From assembly GCA_011033025.1 (NCBI GenBank), contig WFMF01000029.1, positions 434,001 through 498,000 on the forward strand: DNA of 64,000 bases. The letters are read 5' to 3'. Position 1 is the stretch's first letter, and the number at the start of each line of letters is the position of its first letter. The notes beneath the pieces are model-generated. The model saw nothing but the letters and a program-made list of their open reading frames with translations, was not told the DNA's origin and ran no database searches. The position numbers and the translations under genes are program-made. Positions 1 to 12,700 of this stretch are shown piece by piece. This DNA comes from Beroe forskalii (Eukaryota > Ctenophora > Nuda > Beroida > Beroidae).

Positions 1-739
1 CAGCTTCTAAGATGGCAATCGGCATGACCCAAGCCTGACTAATTGAGAGTCAAAAACTTAAAAGTAAACTCAAGATAAAACTCAAGTCTACTAGGTCTTG
101 AAGTTGAGGGAACAACAAAAACTTACTGCTGCTAAGGAATCTTTGTTGGTCCTGTTTGCCCCGTGGTGCAGCTGTATTCTTCTCGACAAGCATATTGAGC
201 TCCTCCCTAGAAGTTATTCACGAGTTAGTGTCAGCGAAGGAACGATATGTCTGATGAAGAGCCATGATTTACGGATTTAATCGGATGTCAATCAATTTCT
301 GCGGAATAAGGTACCAATTGCACTGGCAAAGGTTTCAATCACACGATACGAGATTGATTGATTGATATCTCAACCTGCTTCTCCAACGGATTTAATTTGA
401 GAATCATACGTTTCAGATTCTAATTTTACTTGCCAAAAGAGGCGTTTCTTGTGCACTCTAAAAAGCAAATTCTGACATGCTTGTTCGAATTGACAGTTAA
501 AGAAATCCATGATTTTAGTAATAGTACTTCATAAGGGACAATCATTAATTGAGATTGAAAATAAAATGCTAATCAGAAAATTGTAAAAAATTAAACACCA
601 ATTGGTACCAATATCAGTACGAAAAAGAAATAAATGTGGCTCTCCAATACTGTCAAAGTACCAGCTACAAGTATCAAAGTGAGATATAACAGGTGCTCCA
701 AAATTGCGCTCTTACCAATTAAATACCCTCAGTCTCAAG

Positions 740-860
740 ACACGGCTCGTCACCGCATCTGATTGGCTCCCACACCATCACGTGACCCGTTTCCAGCGAT
801 CTGATTGGTCGAGGCTGCAGCATTGCGGGCACAATACGCCATATTTCATGCTATATAAAC
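740..860 (+). promoter_or_regulatory. Promoter-like cluster: two inverted CCAAT boxes, CACGTG, TATA
   Basis: TGATTGGCT (about 760) and TGATTGGTC (about 802) flank CATCACGTGACC (about 778), and CTATATAAACG starts at about 850. No gene is recognised downstream, so this may be decayed repeat sequence. Confidence 0.3.
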
Positions 861-1130
861 GCTTTGAAAGTTTAATGAGAGGAGCTATAATTTGTATGTA
901 TTGATGCATATTTGTGGGCACTTATTATGCCCATAAGGAGATTGATGGTTTTGTTCAAGGCGTCAAGGAAATTATATTCAGGAGGATTACACCATATTTG
1001 GAAATATGAATATAAGACATGACTGAGGGCATATTATGGAGATTGGAGGGCATGGCGTCTGCGTACTTAGGTACTTGAATCAAATGGGGTGTACATTTAA
1101 TCAAAATTTGGATGATTTTAAAAGTATAAA

Positions 1131-1514
1131 GGGACCATCCATAAAGGACGTCCGCAAAGAGGGGGGAGTCTAGCCAATGCGGACGTTTGCGGACGTAGGG
1201 GGGGGGGTGTTTGGCCAAATGCAGACGTCCGCATTTATGAAAATTTTGGTCGATTTGAGTGGTTTTTCACTTGAAAATAGTCGATTTTTAGAATTTTGAC
1301 TTAGATTTTCGACATTGAGTCAAATAATAAAGTTGATTTTGTCACCATATTTGAGGAAAAGGGCATAGGACTGATGACACAAAAGATTTTCAATGAAAAT
1401 GCGGACGTCCGGAGGGGGGGGGGGGGTATTTCAGGTTGCGGACGTTTGCGGACAAGGGGGGAGGGAGGGGTCTTAAATAGCCGAAATTTTTCGGACGTCC
1501 TTTATGGATGGCCC
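1131..1514. mobile_element. Non-autonomous DNA transposon, 384 bp, with 10-bp target duplication
   Basis: The ends are inverted repeats: left GGGA then CCATCCATAAAGGACGTCC, right the reverse complement ending GGATGGCCC. It is flanked on both sides by the identical AAAGTATAAA (1121-1130, 1515-1524). The interior has subterminal copies of GCGGACGT and long G runs (about 1200 and 1416-1431). A 9-10-bp duplication fits a Mutator-like element; no transposase is present. Confidence 0.88.
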
Positions 1515-3630
1515 AAAGTATAAAGCATCAAGACGCGCAACTTCAGGCTGAATTTTATAATACTGCGCGCAATTTCAGAAATCAATGATTTATAAAATTG
1601 CGCGCATATGATTAAAAATAAATCATTTGCTCGTCTAACGCTGTCTTACAGTTACTGAATAATTGCTAAATAAAACCAATTCATATTTGCAGTAAATATC
1701 AATCAAATTACTGAACAATTTTTGGGCTATATATACAAAAATATGAGTATGAGGATTCAAATATCATTTATGACCATTATTTGACCAATAGAACAGGACG
1801 AATCATGAATATTGAAAATGGTCCCTCTTTCGAATTCTATGAGGAGCAAATAATTGCAATCATTTTTTACGCAGAGCGACCACAGTTGGAAAAATAAGAC
1901 CCTTCTCAAAATTGAAAATGAAAAAGAGATTAATGCGACTATGCTCACAAATATGAAGTTGAGTTGTCTACAAAATTATTGTTACAGTATGAGGGTACTG
2001 ATGATTGTTAGATTCCATACAAATTAAACAAATACTGTTATATTCTACAAGGGTTCCAAGTTGTCAAATTGTACAAATAATTATATATTAAACTTATAAT
2101 GAAACAAAAGAATATATGATGGAACACTCCTTTATTTTGCCATGAAAACTATTTGGCTACGCCTCATGAGGGCAAATGTAGCGAATTTGAAGTTACAACC
2201 AATCAAGAAACCAATTTTGGGCGAAAATATTATTTCAGATCTGATTCTCAATAACAAAATGCAGGAGCTCCAACACAAGTGAAATCTTAGTACATCTTGT
2301 CCGTATCATAAAAAAGACAACATTATGGGACTGTCCCTCTAAGGCCTCCATTTTAAGTGAGTTAGATCCCTCTAGCTGTGTGGACGACATTTTTGGACAG
2401 AATTTGTGGAAGGCACTTGTGGACAGCCCCAGTTAACTGATAATATTTGATAAGCTAATTAATATAATTGTGGTATGTAGTTGTACAAATCATACACTTT
2501 ACCAGCGACCCAGGAAGCATTTTCTACCCTCAAAGTAAGAATTAACAGCCACTTCAACATTTAACATAGAAATTAAAGTTAATTACCTGATCTCAAGACA
2601 AATTTCTGGGGGTCGAAGTTTTGGGGGTCGAAAATGTCTTTCTTTTCAATATTACCCATGCTAACGTATGATGATGAAGTCATATTGACTTTCATGGGGT
2701 GTGAAAATATGGGGATCAAGGAATTTTTTCTAAGCATCCCCAAGTTTCGTTTCACACAGATGTTTCTCGTAAGGTAAAAAGCCTCCAAGGGTCAAGCGAT
2801 GAAATAAAATCTATATTATATACGATGGATTCCAAAATACAAACTTATTCCGTGTTTTTTTTTCTTGTGCTTACAATGATGTCATCAGCATTGAAACTGA
2901 CAACATCACTAAAGTAATTGATGTCATCAGCAATAAAGCTGATGATCTTGAATTGAAAATTATAACAAAAACATTCACGTGCGATTCAATCGCAGATAAT
3001 AGTATTCCCAAACAATGCAATATATAATAATAATAGTGATGTTGATATTCTGAACGAAGTTCTCAATAGTAATATTAATAATACAACTTTTAATAACCTT
3101 TTCTCTCCTTTACAGCAAGTTTCTGTCTCCAATTCTGCACATTTTTGATGTCACATTTTTAAATCGTGACTAAAAACCTCAAAATTTTCGCCGAACTTCA
3201 ACTATACGCATCAATTCGATATTTCGATTTCCCTTTCATATAAAATCAAATTCCCGGCGAAAATTTGGTAGGTACTTTTAATTCATTTCATGTCCAAAAC
3301 GACCAGTTTTCGCCAGAAAATGTTTGTCCTTCTGAACTATTTTATATCGCGCATCTTGACCAATTAAATACTAATTGGAGTAGTCAACCAACACATCAAT
3401 ACTATAAGCTCCATATTCTAAAGGAGTCTTCTCATTCTGTAGATTAGCAAGTTAGATAATATTTCCAGTCCTTTTCTCCTGACGACACGAACGTAATCCG
3501 CTGAACAAAACTCTCATTTCAAATACAGTTTACAAGTTTGTCAGGAGATTCTTCGATCCGGTGGGATTTTACTGATGCTCCCACTTAACGCATCTGGATG
3601 GGTTTTTACTCCTACTTTTCGTATAAATCT
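1515..3630. other. No gene seen
   Basis: AT-rich sequence with no supported coding exon. Short frames at 1757-1948 and 2579-2788 (minus) lack splice or family support. Confidence 0.6.
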
Positions 3631-3719
3631 GAGTGGGACACTTGTTCCCACTTTTCATCACTGAGTGGGACACTTGCTCCCACTTTTCATCACTGGGTGG
3701 GACATTTACTCCCCACTTC
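3631..3719 (-). repeat. Three-copy ~32-bp tandem repeat overlapping the CEP85-like stop codon
   Basis: Plus-strand units begin near 3631, 3663 and 3695, each of the form GAGTGGGACACTTG-TCCCAC followed by TTTTCATCACT. The unit at 3695 is coding; the others lie in the 3' UTR. All three keep an in-unit TGCCCACNCAG-like C-terminal coding pattern. Confidence 0.85.
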
Positions 3720-3782
3720 CTCAGCGTAAATTTCACTGATCTGGTTTCTGAGATACTCGATGTTTGTACGCACTGTTTGTAC
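3690..3782 (-). CDS. CEP85: CEP85-like exon 12, C-terminus and stop
   Basis: This 93-bp terminal exon (cttacacag|) encodes 30 residues and TGA at 3690-3692. It reads VQTVRTNIEYLRNQISEIYA, then EEVGSKCPTQ-stop, matching the family ending of LR...ISDRYAQDMG-N-C-TQ. The stop lies within the first unit of a three-copy repeat of about 32 bp (3631-3719). No AATAAA is evident close downstream; a TTTAAT (ATTAAA on this strand) lies near 3277. Confidence 0.92.
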   Translation of the reverse strand, partial: VQTVRTNIEYLRNQISEIYAEEVGSKCPTQ

Positions 3783-6700
3783 CTGTGTAAGATGAAATGG
3801 GTCAGTGATGATTGAAAAAGGGGAGAATAATTGAAATAATGTCAACGAGATTAGGGTAAATTTTCAATGTGAAATTATGAGGAGGAAATCTTCCATGGAA
3901 TCAAGAATAGAAGAATGAAATTTAATAATGAAATTTAGGAATTTTGATCACTTACATTTTTGAGCTGGTCCTCGATGGTAAGATCAGCTGAAGACACTGG
4001 ACCTGGACTGTTGCCAAGTCCTAGGAGAAGCGACAGGTCCAACTGCTGGCCAGTTGCTCTCATTTGGCACACCTGTGAGCGTTAGTTTAGTCATTAGTTA
4101 AACGCAAGGAAATATCATTTAACAGGACAAGACCAACGCAAGAAACTTGAAAATGAAACAACACTTTTCTTGAGAAACAATTATTATTTTCGATCATATC
4201 AGCATATCAACAAAAAGTGTCCACACAAGGGTTATTTATTCCACTAAATTTCCTTGGGAAACTACTAATTATCAGTTATCACGGACATTGACAACTTGGA
4301 ACTTACCAACTACCACGATCATCTTAAACTCATTTTGTAAACCCGTGCACAGTGTGGCTGGCAATTTGCCCAAATAAATAAAAATAAAATATTAAGCCGC
4401 CAACACAAAACTGCAGTCGAACTGCCACCGAAAATCTCCATTCCCACCTCGACAATGCTCTGAAGGTCTCTGAAAGCGAGGTGTAGTTCCGTCATCAGCA
4501 GATCGTTATCACTGACTTGACACTCCTCCTTTTCCCGGTAGTCTCGCAGTTGAGACGTGAGGGTCTCAGTCTCAGTCTCCAGATCAGAGACTTTCTGTTG
4601 TAGCGTCTCAACCTGAGAAGAGATGGGTGTCAGGGTCTCGCTGTGTTGTTTGAAAGACAACGTCCACAATATTCAAACGTTTCATGATTATCAGCATTCA
4701 GCGTGCTTCAAAAACAACAAACCATTGATTGAACATGAGCAGATTAAGAAGCTCCAATGAATCAGTGGTTGCCAAATGCCATTTCAAACGCCACAGCGTG
4801 TTGCCAAAGCAACCGCGCGTCACTGCACTTTCAGCTAACCTGATCGACAGTTTCCTCCAACTTCAGCTTCAGATCGTCCACCTCTTTAACTCCATTCTCC
4901 ACGGCTTGAGTGAGTTGCTTGTTTCGCTCCACTTCATTACTGTACTTTTCATAGTACCCTCCAACCTGGATAAAACAGAGGGTGTAAAAAGCTGACTAAA
5001 AACCGTAAGCTAGTCAAGATGAACTTAGTAGTAAAACATAAACCAAAAGGTCAGATCTAACATAAAACTCATGACTCAAAAGCAAAACTCAACCACAAGA
5101 AACTATTCCAGTCTCAATGGTTAACAGCACCCTATCAAGTTTTCCTGAGAAATTTGCTTATATTTTATTGACTTCATATCAGAATATGGATTTATGGAAT
5201 TACTTGACAATTCCCTGTATTACCCACTAATATCATATCCCCTACTTCGCTCCAATGACAATACAGCTGCAGGACAATACAGTGTTAAATGTGAACATAT
5301 AACGTTAAACCAAGCTAGTGGCTGGAACGAACTTATTTGGGTTAATATACCCCTCACGTCAAAAGCTAATTGTTAAGGTGACAATATAGGGGTAGGGAGA
5401 AGAGGAATTCTCCGCATTCCTGGTACTAACTCATACTCAGTGTAGCCACTCACAAACTAGATACAATTTGTTATTTTCAATATTCAGAATAAAGTAAATT
5501 AGTAAATATTAATTGTTGAGTCATTCAACTAGGATAACAAGAATTTATTGCTCTTTGACAATCTAACTCTATTAAGTTCAACTGGTCTGACATTTCACGA
5601 ATACGAACAGTGCACAATATGAGATACTATGAGTTCCAAAATGTGGGGTAACATGAGTACCAAAATCTGAGGACTTCTGAAGTTAAAACTAACCAAGTTT
5701 TTGGAAGTCTCCTTCTGTTCAGAAAGCACAGCGATCTCCTTCTTCAGCGATTCTATCTGGTGATCCATCTTACTCTTCTCAGATTCCACCTGCCGAAAAT
5801 ACGCGTAAACAGGCTAGTGTCTACTGTCTATGTTTCATAGACACCGATGAAAACGTACAAGAAGGTTCTATAAATGAAGAATTGTCTCAGATTTATCAAA
5901 TCAAATTCTAAAATTAGTATTCCACGTACCCTGATGAGTTCCTGCTTCTGATTGGGCTGCATTTTGTGACTTCAGCACATTGTTATGCTTCTCCAACCTC
6001 TCGAATTAATGATCGATGTTCAAATTTTCACCCTACTTAATGAATAGCGAAATGAGCGAGTAATTTACTTTTTTAGGAATTACCTCTTCTGGTATTTCTT
6101 CAGTTCCAGATCCTTCTGTTTGGAGTCCTTGGTGGTTTCCCCACTCCGTTTCTGTTCCTCTTGCAGGCTCTTGTTCTCGTCTGTAAGCTGAACCAACTGG
6201 GGAATATTATGTGAGTAATTGACTTCACTCGAATAGGGGATGACGCTTCAAATTAAATCACAAATGAGAAATTAGCAAATTTTGTAATTTCAAAATTTTG
6301 AAATTCAGAATTATTTTGTTCATTGAAAGTCATCAAAAGTTGAAAGTCGGAACCCTACCTTTTCTTTGAGTTCCTTAAACTCGTTCACAGTGGGCAAGGT
6401 GGATAGATAGTCTTGTAACCGTGCAAACTTCCTGTTGATGGAATTCTTCTCCTCAATCAACTTGTCTTTCTCCTGTAGTTGAAGGGGGTTAGACCTACAA
6501 AAAACTTTTTCAGGGAAAGAATTGTTTTTATGAAATCCTGGCACGGAAAATAAAAAGGATCCCATCAATTCACTCTATCAACTTATGCTAATGACATCAA
6601 CAAGGCACTATACATCACCCAATGCCTCTAACGCCACACCCACCTGTTGCAGTGACTCTATCTTCTGGATAGCCGCATCCCCTGCTCCACCTCCCACTGC

Positions 6701-9700
6701 CACACCGTCCACCCTCGCTTCTAACTGCTTCACGTAGAGCCGCAGCCGAGCGACCTCGCTCCGTTCGTCGGAACGAGAGGAGGGGTAGGAGGGGTCTGAG
6801 GGACGGTGGTAGACGGTGGGTTTCATGATGCCGGATTCTGATCTCAGGTCGATACCGCTGAGAGGATTAGAGGTGAGATGAGATGGGGTATGTGTGAACT
6901 TTTGAAATACAAAAAGGGGGGAAAGGAGGAGGGTGGGGAGGAAAGTGGGGAGGGCTAGAAGATTGAGATGAGGATACTAAAAATGGTGAACAAAAACCGG
7001 ACAAACTGAAAACACAAACAAACACTTGAACAAACAATCACTGGCATTCAAGAACGTTACAAAATATACAGGGTATGAATTACCGATGATCGCAAATACT
7101 GAAAACAACTACAAGACTTGAACATTTAAAACTTGACCTTTTAAAATCAAAAACAAAGGGTGAAACTTTAAACTGACAATATCAACGTCCCAATTTCCAA
7201 ATTCCCCTTACCAAAAACAAATTATTTACCATCCAAATAACTAGTACCACAGTTATTCCCCACCCCACTTTAATTCATTCCTCCTTTCATGTTCAATTTT
7301 CAAAGATTTCATCGTCTCAATTTAGAAATTCCATAAAACTTCTTTCGAAAGAAAGCCAAGAATAACTCATGCGTCACGTAAAATACCATTGAACTGAAAA
7401 CTAGCGTTTAAATAACATGGCAACGATCAAGATTCCATCAGTCAGGAAAAAATGTTATCGACGAATCTAATTTAGATACCTCTTTTCCAACAGCTTCAAT
7501 GTATTGTTCATAGTCGTGAAGTTTCATTACGTTAAACTTTACATAACATAGAATTTATCATCTCAATCGTAACTATACTTTAAGTCTGTATTCTGTCCAC
7601 CGATTACCATCAAGAATCCTTCATCAAAATCCTTCTTGCGTCTCGTTGAGCGCACTAGGGCATAGCAATTCATAATCAAATATTCTCACAACTTCAAGTC
7701 TGACTGAAATCTCTTGTTTGGAGCAATTCAAAACGTGACGACCCAGATATGACGCATATCACGCGCCACTGCTCACGCGTTACTGATCACGCGTATCACG
7801 CGTCACTAGGGGAGAGGTCGCGTGACATGCTCCTCCTCAACCACCACTCCAATGTCCTTGACACCCAGCCTCTCCGCCAGGATCTCCTGTCTACTCGTCT
7901 GCCGCTCCAACTGCTTCTTCCCTGACTGTTGTCTACTCCTGTCTGCCATCTGTCTGTCTGGCAGCTTGCCAGGGGTCACTCTGTCCGGAGCTGCGTTTCC
8001 CTGTGAATCGTCTCCGTTCCTTGTTCGATTATCCGGCTTCTCAGTCTGTCTACCAGGCGTGTGTTTGTCAGTGCACGTTGCTGGCGCCTTCTTGGTAGGG
8101 TCGAAGTTGTTGCTGTACAGATAGGAGAGCAGATCAATGTCCTCGTCAGTAAATCTCTTTCTCCGAGGTAAGACTGGTGACTCATCCCCTCCTGAACTAG
8201 AAGCCTGACTCCCAATAGACACCTTCTTAACTGGCTCTCTAGCTCCTGGCTCTCTTCCATTTGGCTCCCTGCCAACTCCTCCTCCTCCCCCTCCCTCACT
8301 CCTTGACATCCCTGTCACATCACTGCTCCTCCTCAGCACTGAGGAGGGCACAGCTCGTGACATGACCGCCGGGGTAGGGGGCGCACCCCCTTTCTTCAGC
8401 AACCCCTCCGGAAGAAAGGGAACAAACCCCTGGGATGTAAACTCTTCAAGAGAAGTGGAGACAGAGTGTCGCCTCCGGAATCTCTCCTTTGTCTGGAGGG
8501 GGTGGAGGTCTCGGTCAGGACGCTGAACGGAAATGGAAAGTCCTGCGATTAGCTGCTGGGTGTTATCTCCACGTGGGGTGACGTCACGTGGGCTGTCACG
8601 TGATATGATGTCACGTGATGTGTCACGTGGGAGCAGGTCACGTGATGTGATTATATCGGGGGATACAGACATCATGGAGTTATTATCAGTCTTGATATGG
8701 GGCGATAGAGAACTGAGATGGAATTTCTTTAGATCAATGAATGTTGGATGTTGCTTCTGTCGCAGATCGATGTTGTCTGAAAGAAGGTGCTGTTGTCTGA
8801 GGAAGGTTGCTTGGGAGACAGTTGATATAGCAACAGGCGGTTGTTTAGAGAAATACCAGTGGATTTACTTTCTTTCCAAGAGTGACGGCTAACTTTCGCT
8901 CAAAGGGAGGACATATCGTTATTTAGAAGAATAAATAGTACAAAAAGAGGAAATAGAGTGCAATTATAGTTTTATTTAGCAATGTTCGGAGAAAAAACAA
9001 AACGAAAAAAACAGAAATTTAGGATGTCACGAAGGGCTAATTCTAACATCACTGAGTGAATGTGAGTTTTGAGAAGGCTCAGCAGTCCATTTTATGTAGT
9101 GAATCAACGCGTTAATCTAAAATATAATGCTTATTGATATTCAACGCAGGTACTCACTACTTATTCTCCTAAGGCTACATTTACAACGAGTTAAAATACG
9201 GAGAGATTTCTCGGAAAAATAATATTGACGACTGAATTCTCGAGAATTTATTTTAAACTTATTAAGGCAGATGATTAGATATACCCGGATTTAAAACAGT
9301 AACATAGTTGAATTAAATAGATAAATAAAGCCTCACTTGAGACAGTTTGATTTCGGAAAATGAGTTGAATAAAGTCAACAAATTCGCGTTCTGCATTTAA
9401 ATTGGAAGTTTGAAATGTCAGTCGACGCATAGCTGAAATAAATCAAATCTGTAAACCCACGTACTTGCCGAGCAACAATGGTGATGGCGCAAGGTTATCA
9501 TTTCTTCTGATTTATTTTGTTTTTGCTATTAAACAGAAAATATAAATTAACGACAGAAAAACATACATGAACTATGGTGAAAGTGTGTTACAGATCATAG
9601 AGAGAGAAAATTTACTGAGAGCAAACTTAATTCAGGCACAAAATTAATTGTTATAGTAGATGATTTAACAATAAAATATATTATAGTTACTACGTAAAAT

Positions 9701-12700
9701 ATATAATTCTCAGTAAATTATGGAAAAATAGAAGTTAATATTATAAATAGTTATAAAACAGCTGGTCACGCACCCTAGAATAATACGGAGAATCGTACAG
9801 AGAATCCTGCATTTTTATTGGCTAAAACACAGAAGGTCCTGTATTTTGATTGGTTGAAACGCTGAATCCTACATTTTTAGTTGGTAGAAACGTGAACTGT
9901 ACCACATTTTTGTCGCGGTTCCATTGATTGGTTAATTAACTGACAAGGAATAACTGAAAAAAAAACTTCAAGAAATAACCCTAATTTTCACTAAAGAAAC
10001 GAAGACATTAACAAAGAGCACATCTACTGCTGACCACGTTTAATTAAAAAACACAAAACAAGAAACAAAACCCGGCATTTATATTTCCCTCTTCTCTTAT
10101 AATTATTATTCAATTTAATCAATCTCATAATTAAAACCACACTACTATCATAAATATTTGAATGAGTACAATTCACATATAATAGACGTGTACCACATAG
10201 CATGTTGCCTGACTATTGTTCAGCAGTGTGCTCCATACAATACACATGATGTATTAAACAATTTCATGCATATGCATTACGCTTCATGCATACATTAGAA
10301 ACACATGATGTATTAAACAGTTTCATGCATAAGGCATTACACTTCATGCAATGAACTTAACTATCTTATTTAATATAACTTAGTTCAACTAATAAAGGTA
10401 GTTATTTTCATCCAAAAGTGTTTAAACTAAAATGCGGTTGTATTCAAAACAAACGGACAGAGGGTTGCGGTTTTAAGGTTCAAAAACCTAAATTTGTGGC
10501 ATTCATACAGAAGAATACAGAAACCCAATACGACATAGCATAATGGTAGCAACTTATACGAGTAAGTAAAATTGTAGGATGGTCACTAAGTGACCGGAAT
10601 CGAAGCAAAATCCCACCAGATAATGCCATTCCAGAGGGTTAAACCCTCGAATCACATTGCAGGTTAACTATGGCGTCATCTTGATTACAAACTATAAGAT
10701 TTCGCGAAGGAATTCACAAGAAAATATCAGCGAACGCATAGCGAGAAACCAAATAAAAGTAAAAATTAATGATGTACGTTGGAAATGCTGATTTTTCGTG
10801 CGCATCATAAAATGAATGGAATCCTAAACAGCTAACAGGACATATATTTGTATTAAGACTGAAATCATGGAAACCAACCGTGTGTGCAAATCACAGAAAC
10901 CTAGCCGTGTGTGCAATGTTGAAACCTGAAAGTGTCAGGAGAGAAGCCTCCTTCTCTTCGGTAGACAGCAGAGAAGAGCTATAGAAGATTTAAACACAGA
11001 AGAGAAGAATTATACGCCGCGCACGAGAAATAGGCGGGTAGATGACGTCATTATCATAGCTCAATATAGTGAGTTGATGACGTCGAACCGCCTATTTCTC
11101 GCGCGCGGAGTTTAGAGCAGTATTTTCTTGGTGATGCTCAATGTGTGGAATATGACTCAAAACATCAGTTGAAGATTCTTGAAAAATAAGATTTCCTTGG
11201 GAATGTTTGGATCTACCCCTAAGTTGACATGACAAAATTAAGGTACTCAAGTGCAACCATTGGCAGACTAAACTTGTGACTAAATTCGAGGAGTGTTAGA
11301 GTGAGACTCTTAGGAATGTTCATTGATCAAAGTTGGGTCTACCACTAACTGGTTAAGTTCATAGGACGAATAAACAGTAGATGCTGGCTATGTATACTGA
11401 ACTTGTGCAGCCAAATTGGTAGATTAAACTTGTGTAACCCTTGGTAGACAATACTTGTGAGTAAAGTTGGCAGAAAAAACTTGGCAGACAACACTTAACT
11501 TAGTAACTTGGCAGGCAAGACTTGACTTGGCAGAAAAGACTTAACTTGACAACCAAGGCTTAACTTGGCAAACAAGACTAAACTTGGCAAACTTGTGTAA
11601 CCATTGGCAGCAAAACTGACGACCAGAGACCACAGCAAAAAGTCAATAACCCGAAATGCATCACTTTGAAGTATTCCATATTCATATACCATGACAGTGC
11701 GAGCTATATGACGTCATAGTCAAAACCATTTAAATGTAAATATACACTTGTATAATACGTCACCAATGGCCATTTAAACGTCACCTTCAAATGGTCATGA
11801 TTTAAATATCACGACACCTTTCTTAACTTCCAAAGGCCATTACCAAGATTCGAAACCAAAAGATTACAAAATTCATCGCCATTCAAAAGGATGATGATGC
11901 GCCGCATTCTAAACTTTCAAAAGCCGATTATATTGTGATGCAAAACCTACAAACCTGTGTGAATTTCTAAATTCGAAACATAAGAAAGTCGATGATCGAG
12001 AGCGCCATTTTAAAGGATAATTTACACCAAATTCCATAAGTTCCAACTATTGAAGCCCATTACATCGATATCTCTGCAAACTTACCGTAACCTATAAGTT
12101 CTATAACCTACTTAAAATTACTAAATTCGAAACACAAGAAGCCGTTGATCCCACCGCTCCCACCACTATATTTACCACCAACACAATAGGACAATAGCTC
12201 ATGCCGTTAACACTAATAATCACCGCATAATAGATACTCCTGATGACGTCATTATCATAGTATAACGTAGAACGTTAGTGACGAATCAGGAACTATTTTT
12301 CGCGCGTTGGGTTTAAGGTGGTTCCGTTCGATTACCTGATTATAGGAGCAATTAGCCACTTAGAATGCTGAACAATCTTCGTTTGTGATGGAAATCTAAA
12401 GGCGCTGTGGGAACATAGGCGGGTGAGAATGACGTCATTATCATAGGTTAACATCTGAAATTGACGGGGAATAGGTTTCTATTGTTCGTGTGCGGCGTAA
12501 AACCAAGACGCTGCACAAGGAAAATTAGACGCCTCCCGTCCTCAATACTCCCCATGTCAACCTATGATAATGACGTCACGTCCCATAGCCTGCTGATCCC
12601 GACAAGACATGGCCAGGAAGTGCTGCTAGTTCACAGGATACCGGTCACACCCTGCTAAAATATTAATATCAGCGGAGGATAACTTACCCTCGGGTTTATT

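Noticed and set aside
704-904. Short frame downstream of the TATA-like cluster
   Set aside because: The frame overlaps the TATA box itself and has no family likeness.
7822-8299. Open frames overlapping the 7806-8712 exon on other frames
   Set aside because: They are shadows of the 302-codon frame, which alone has a matching acceptor phase.
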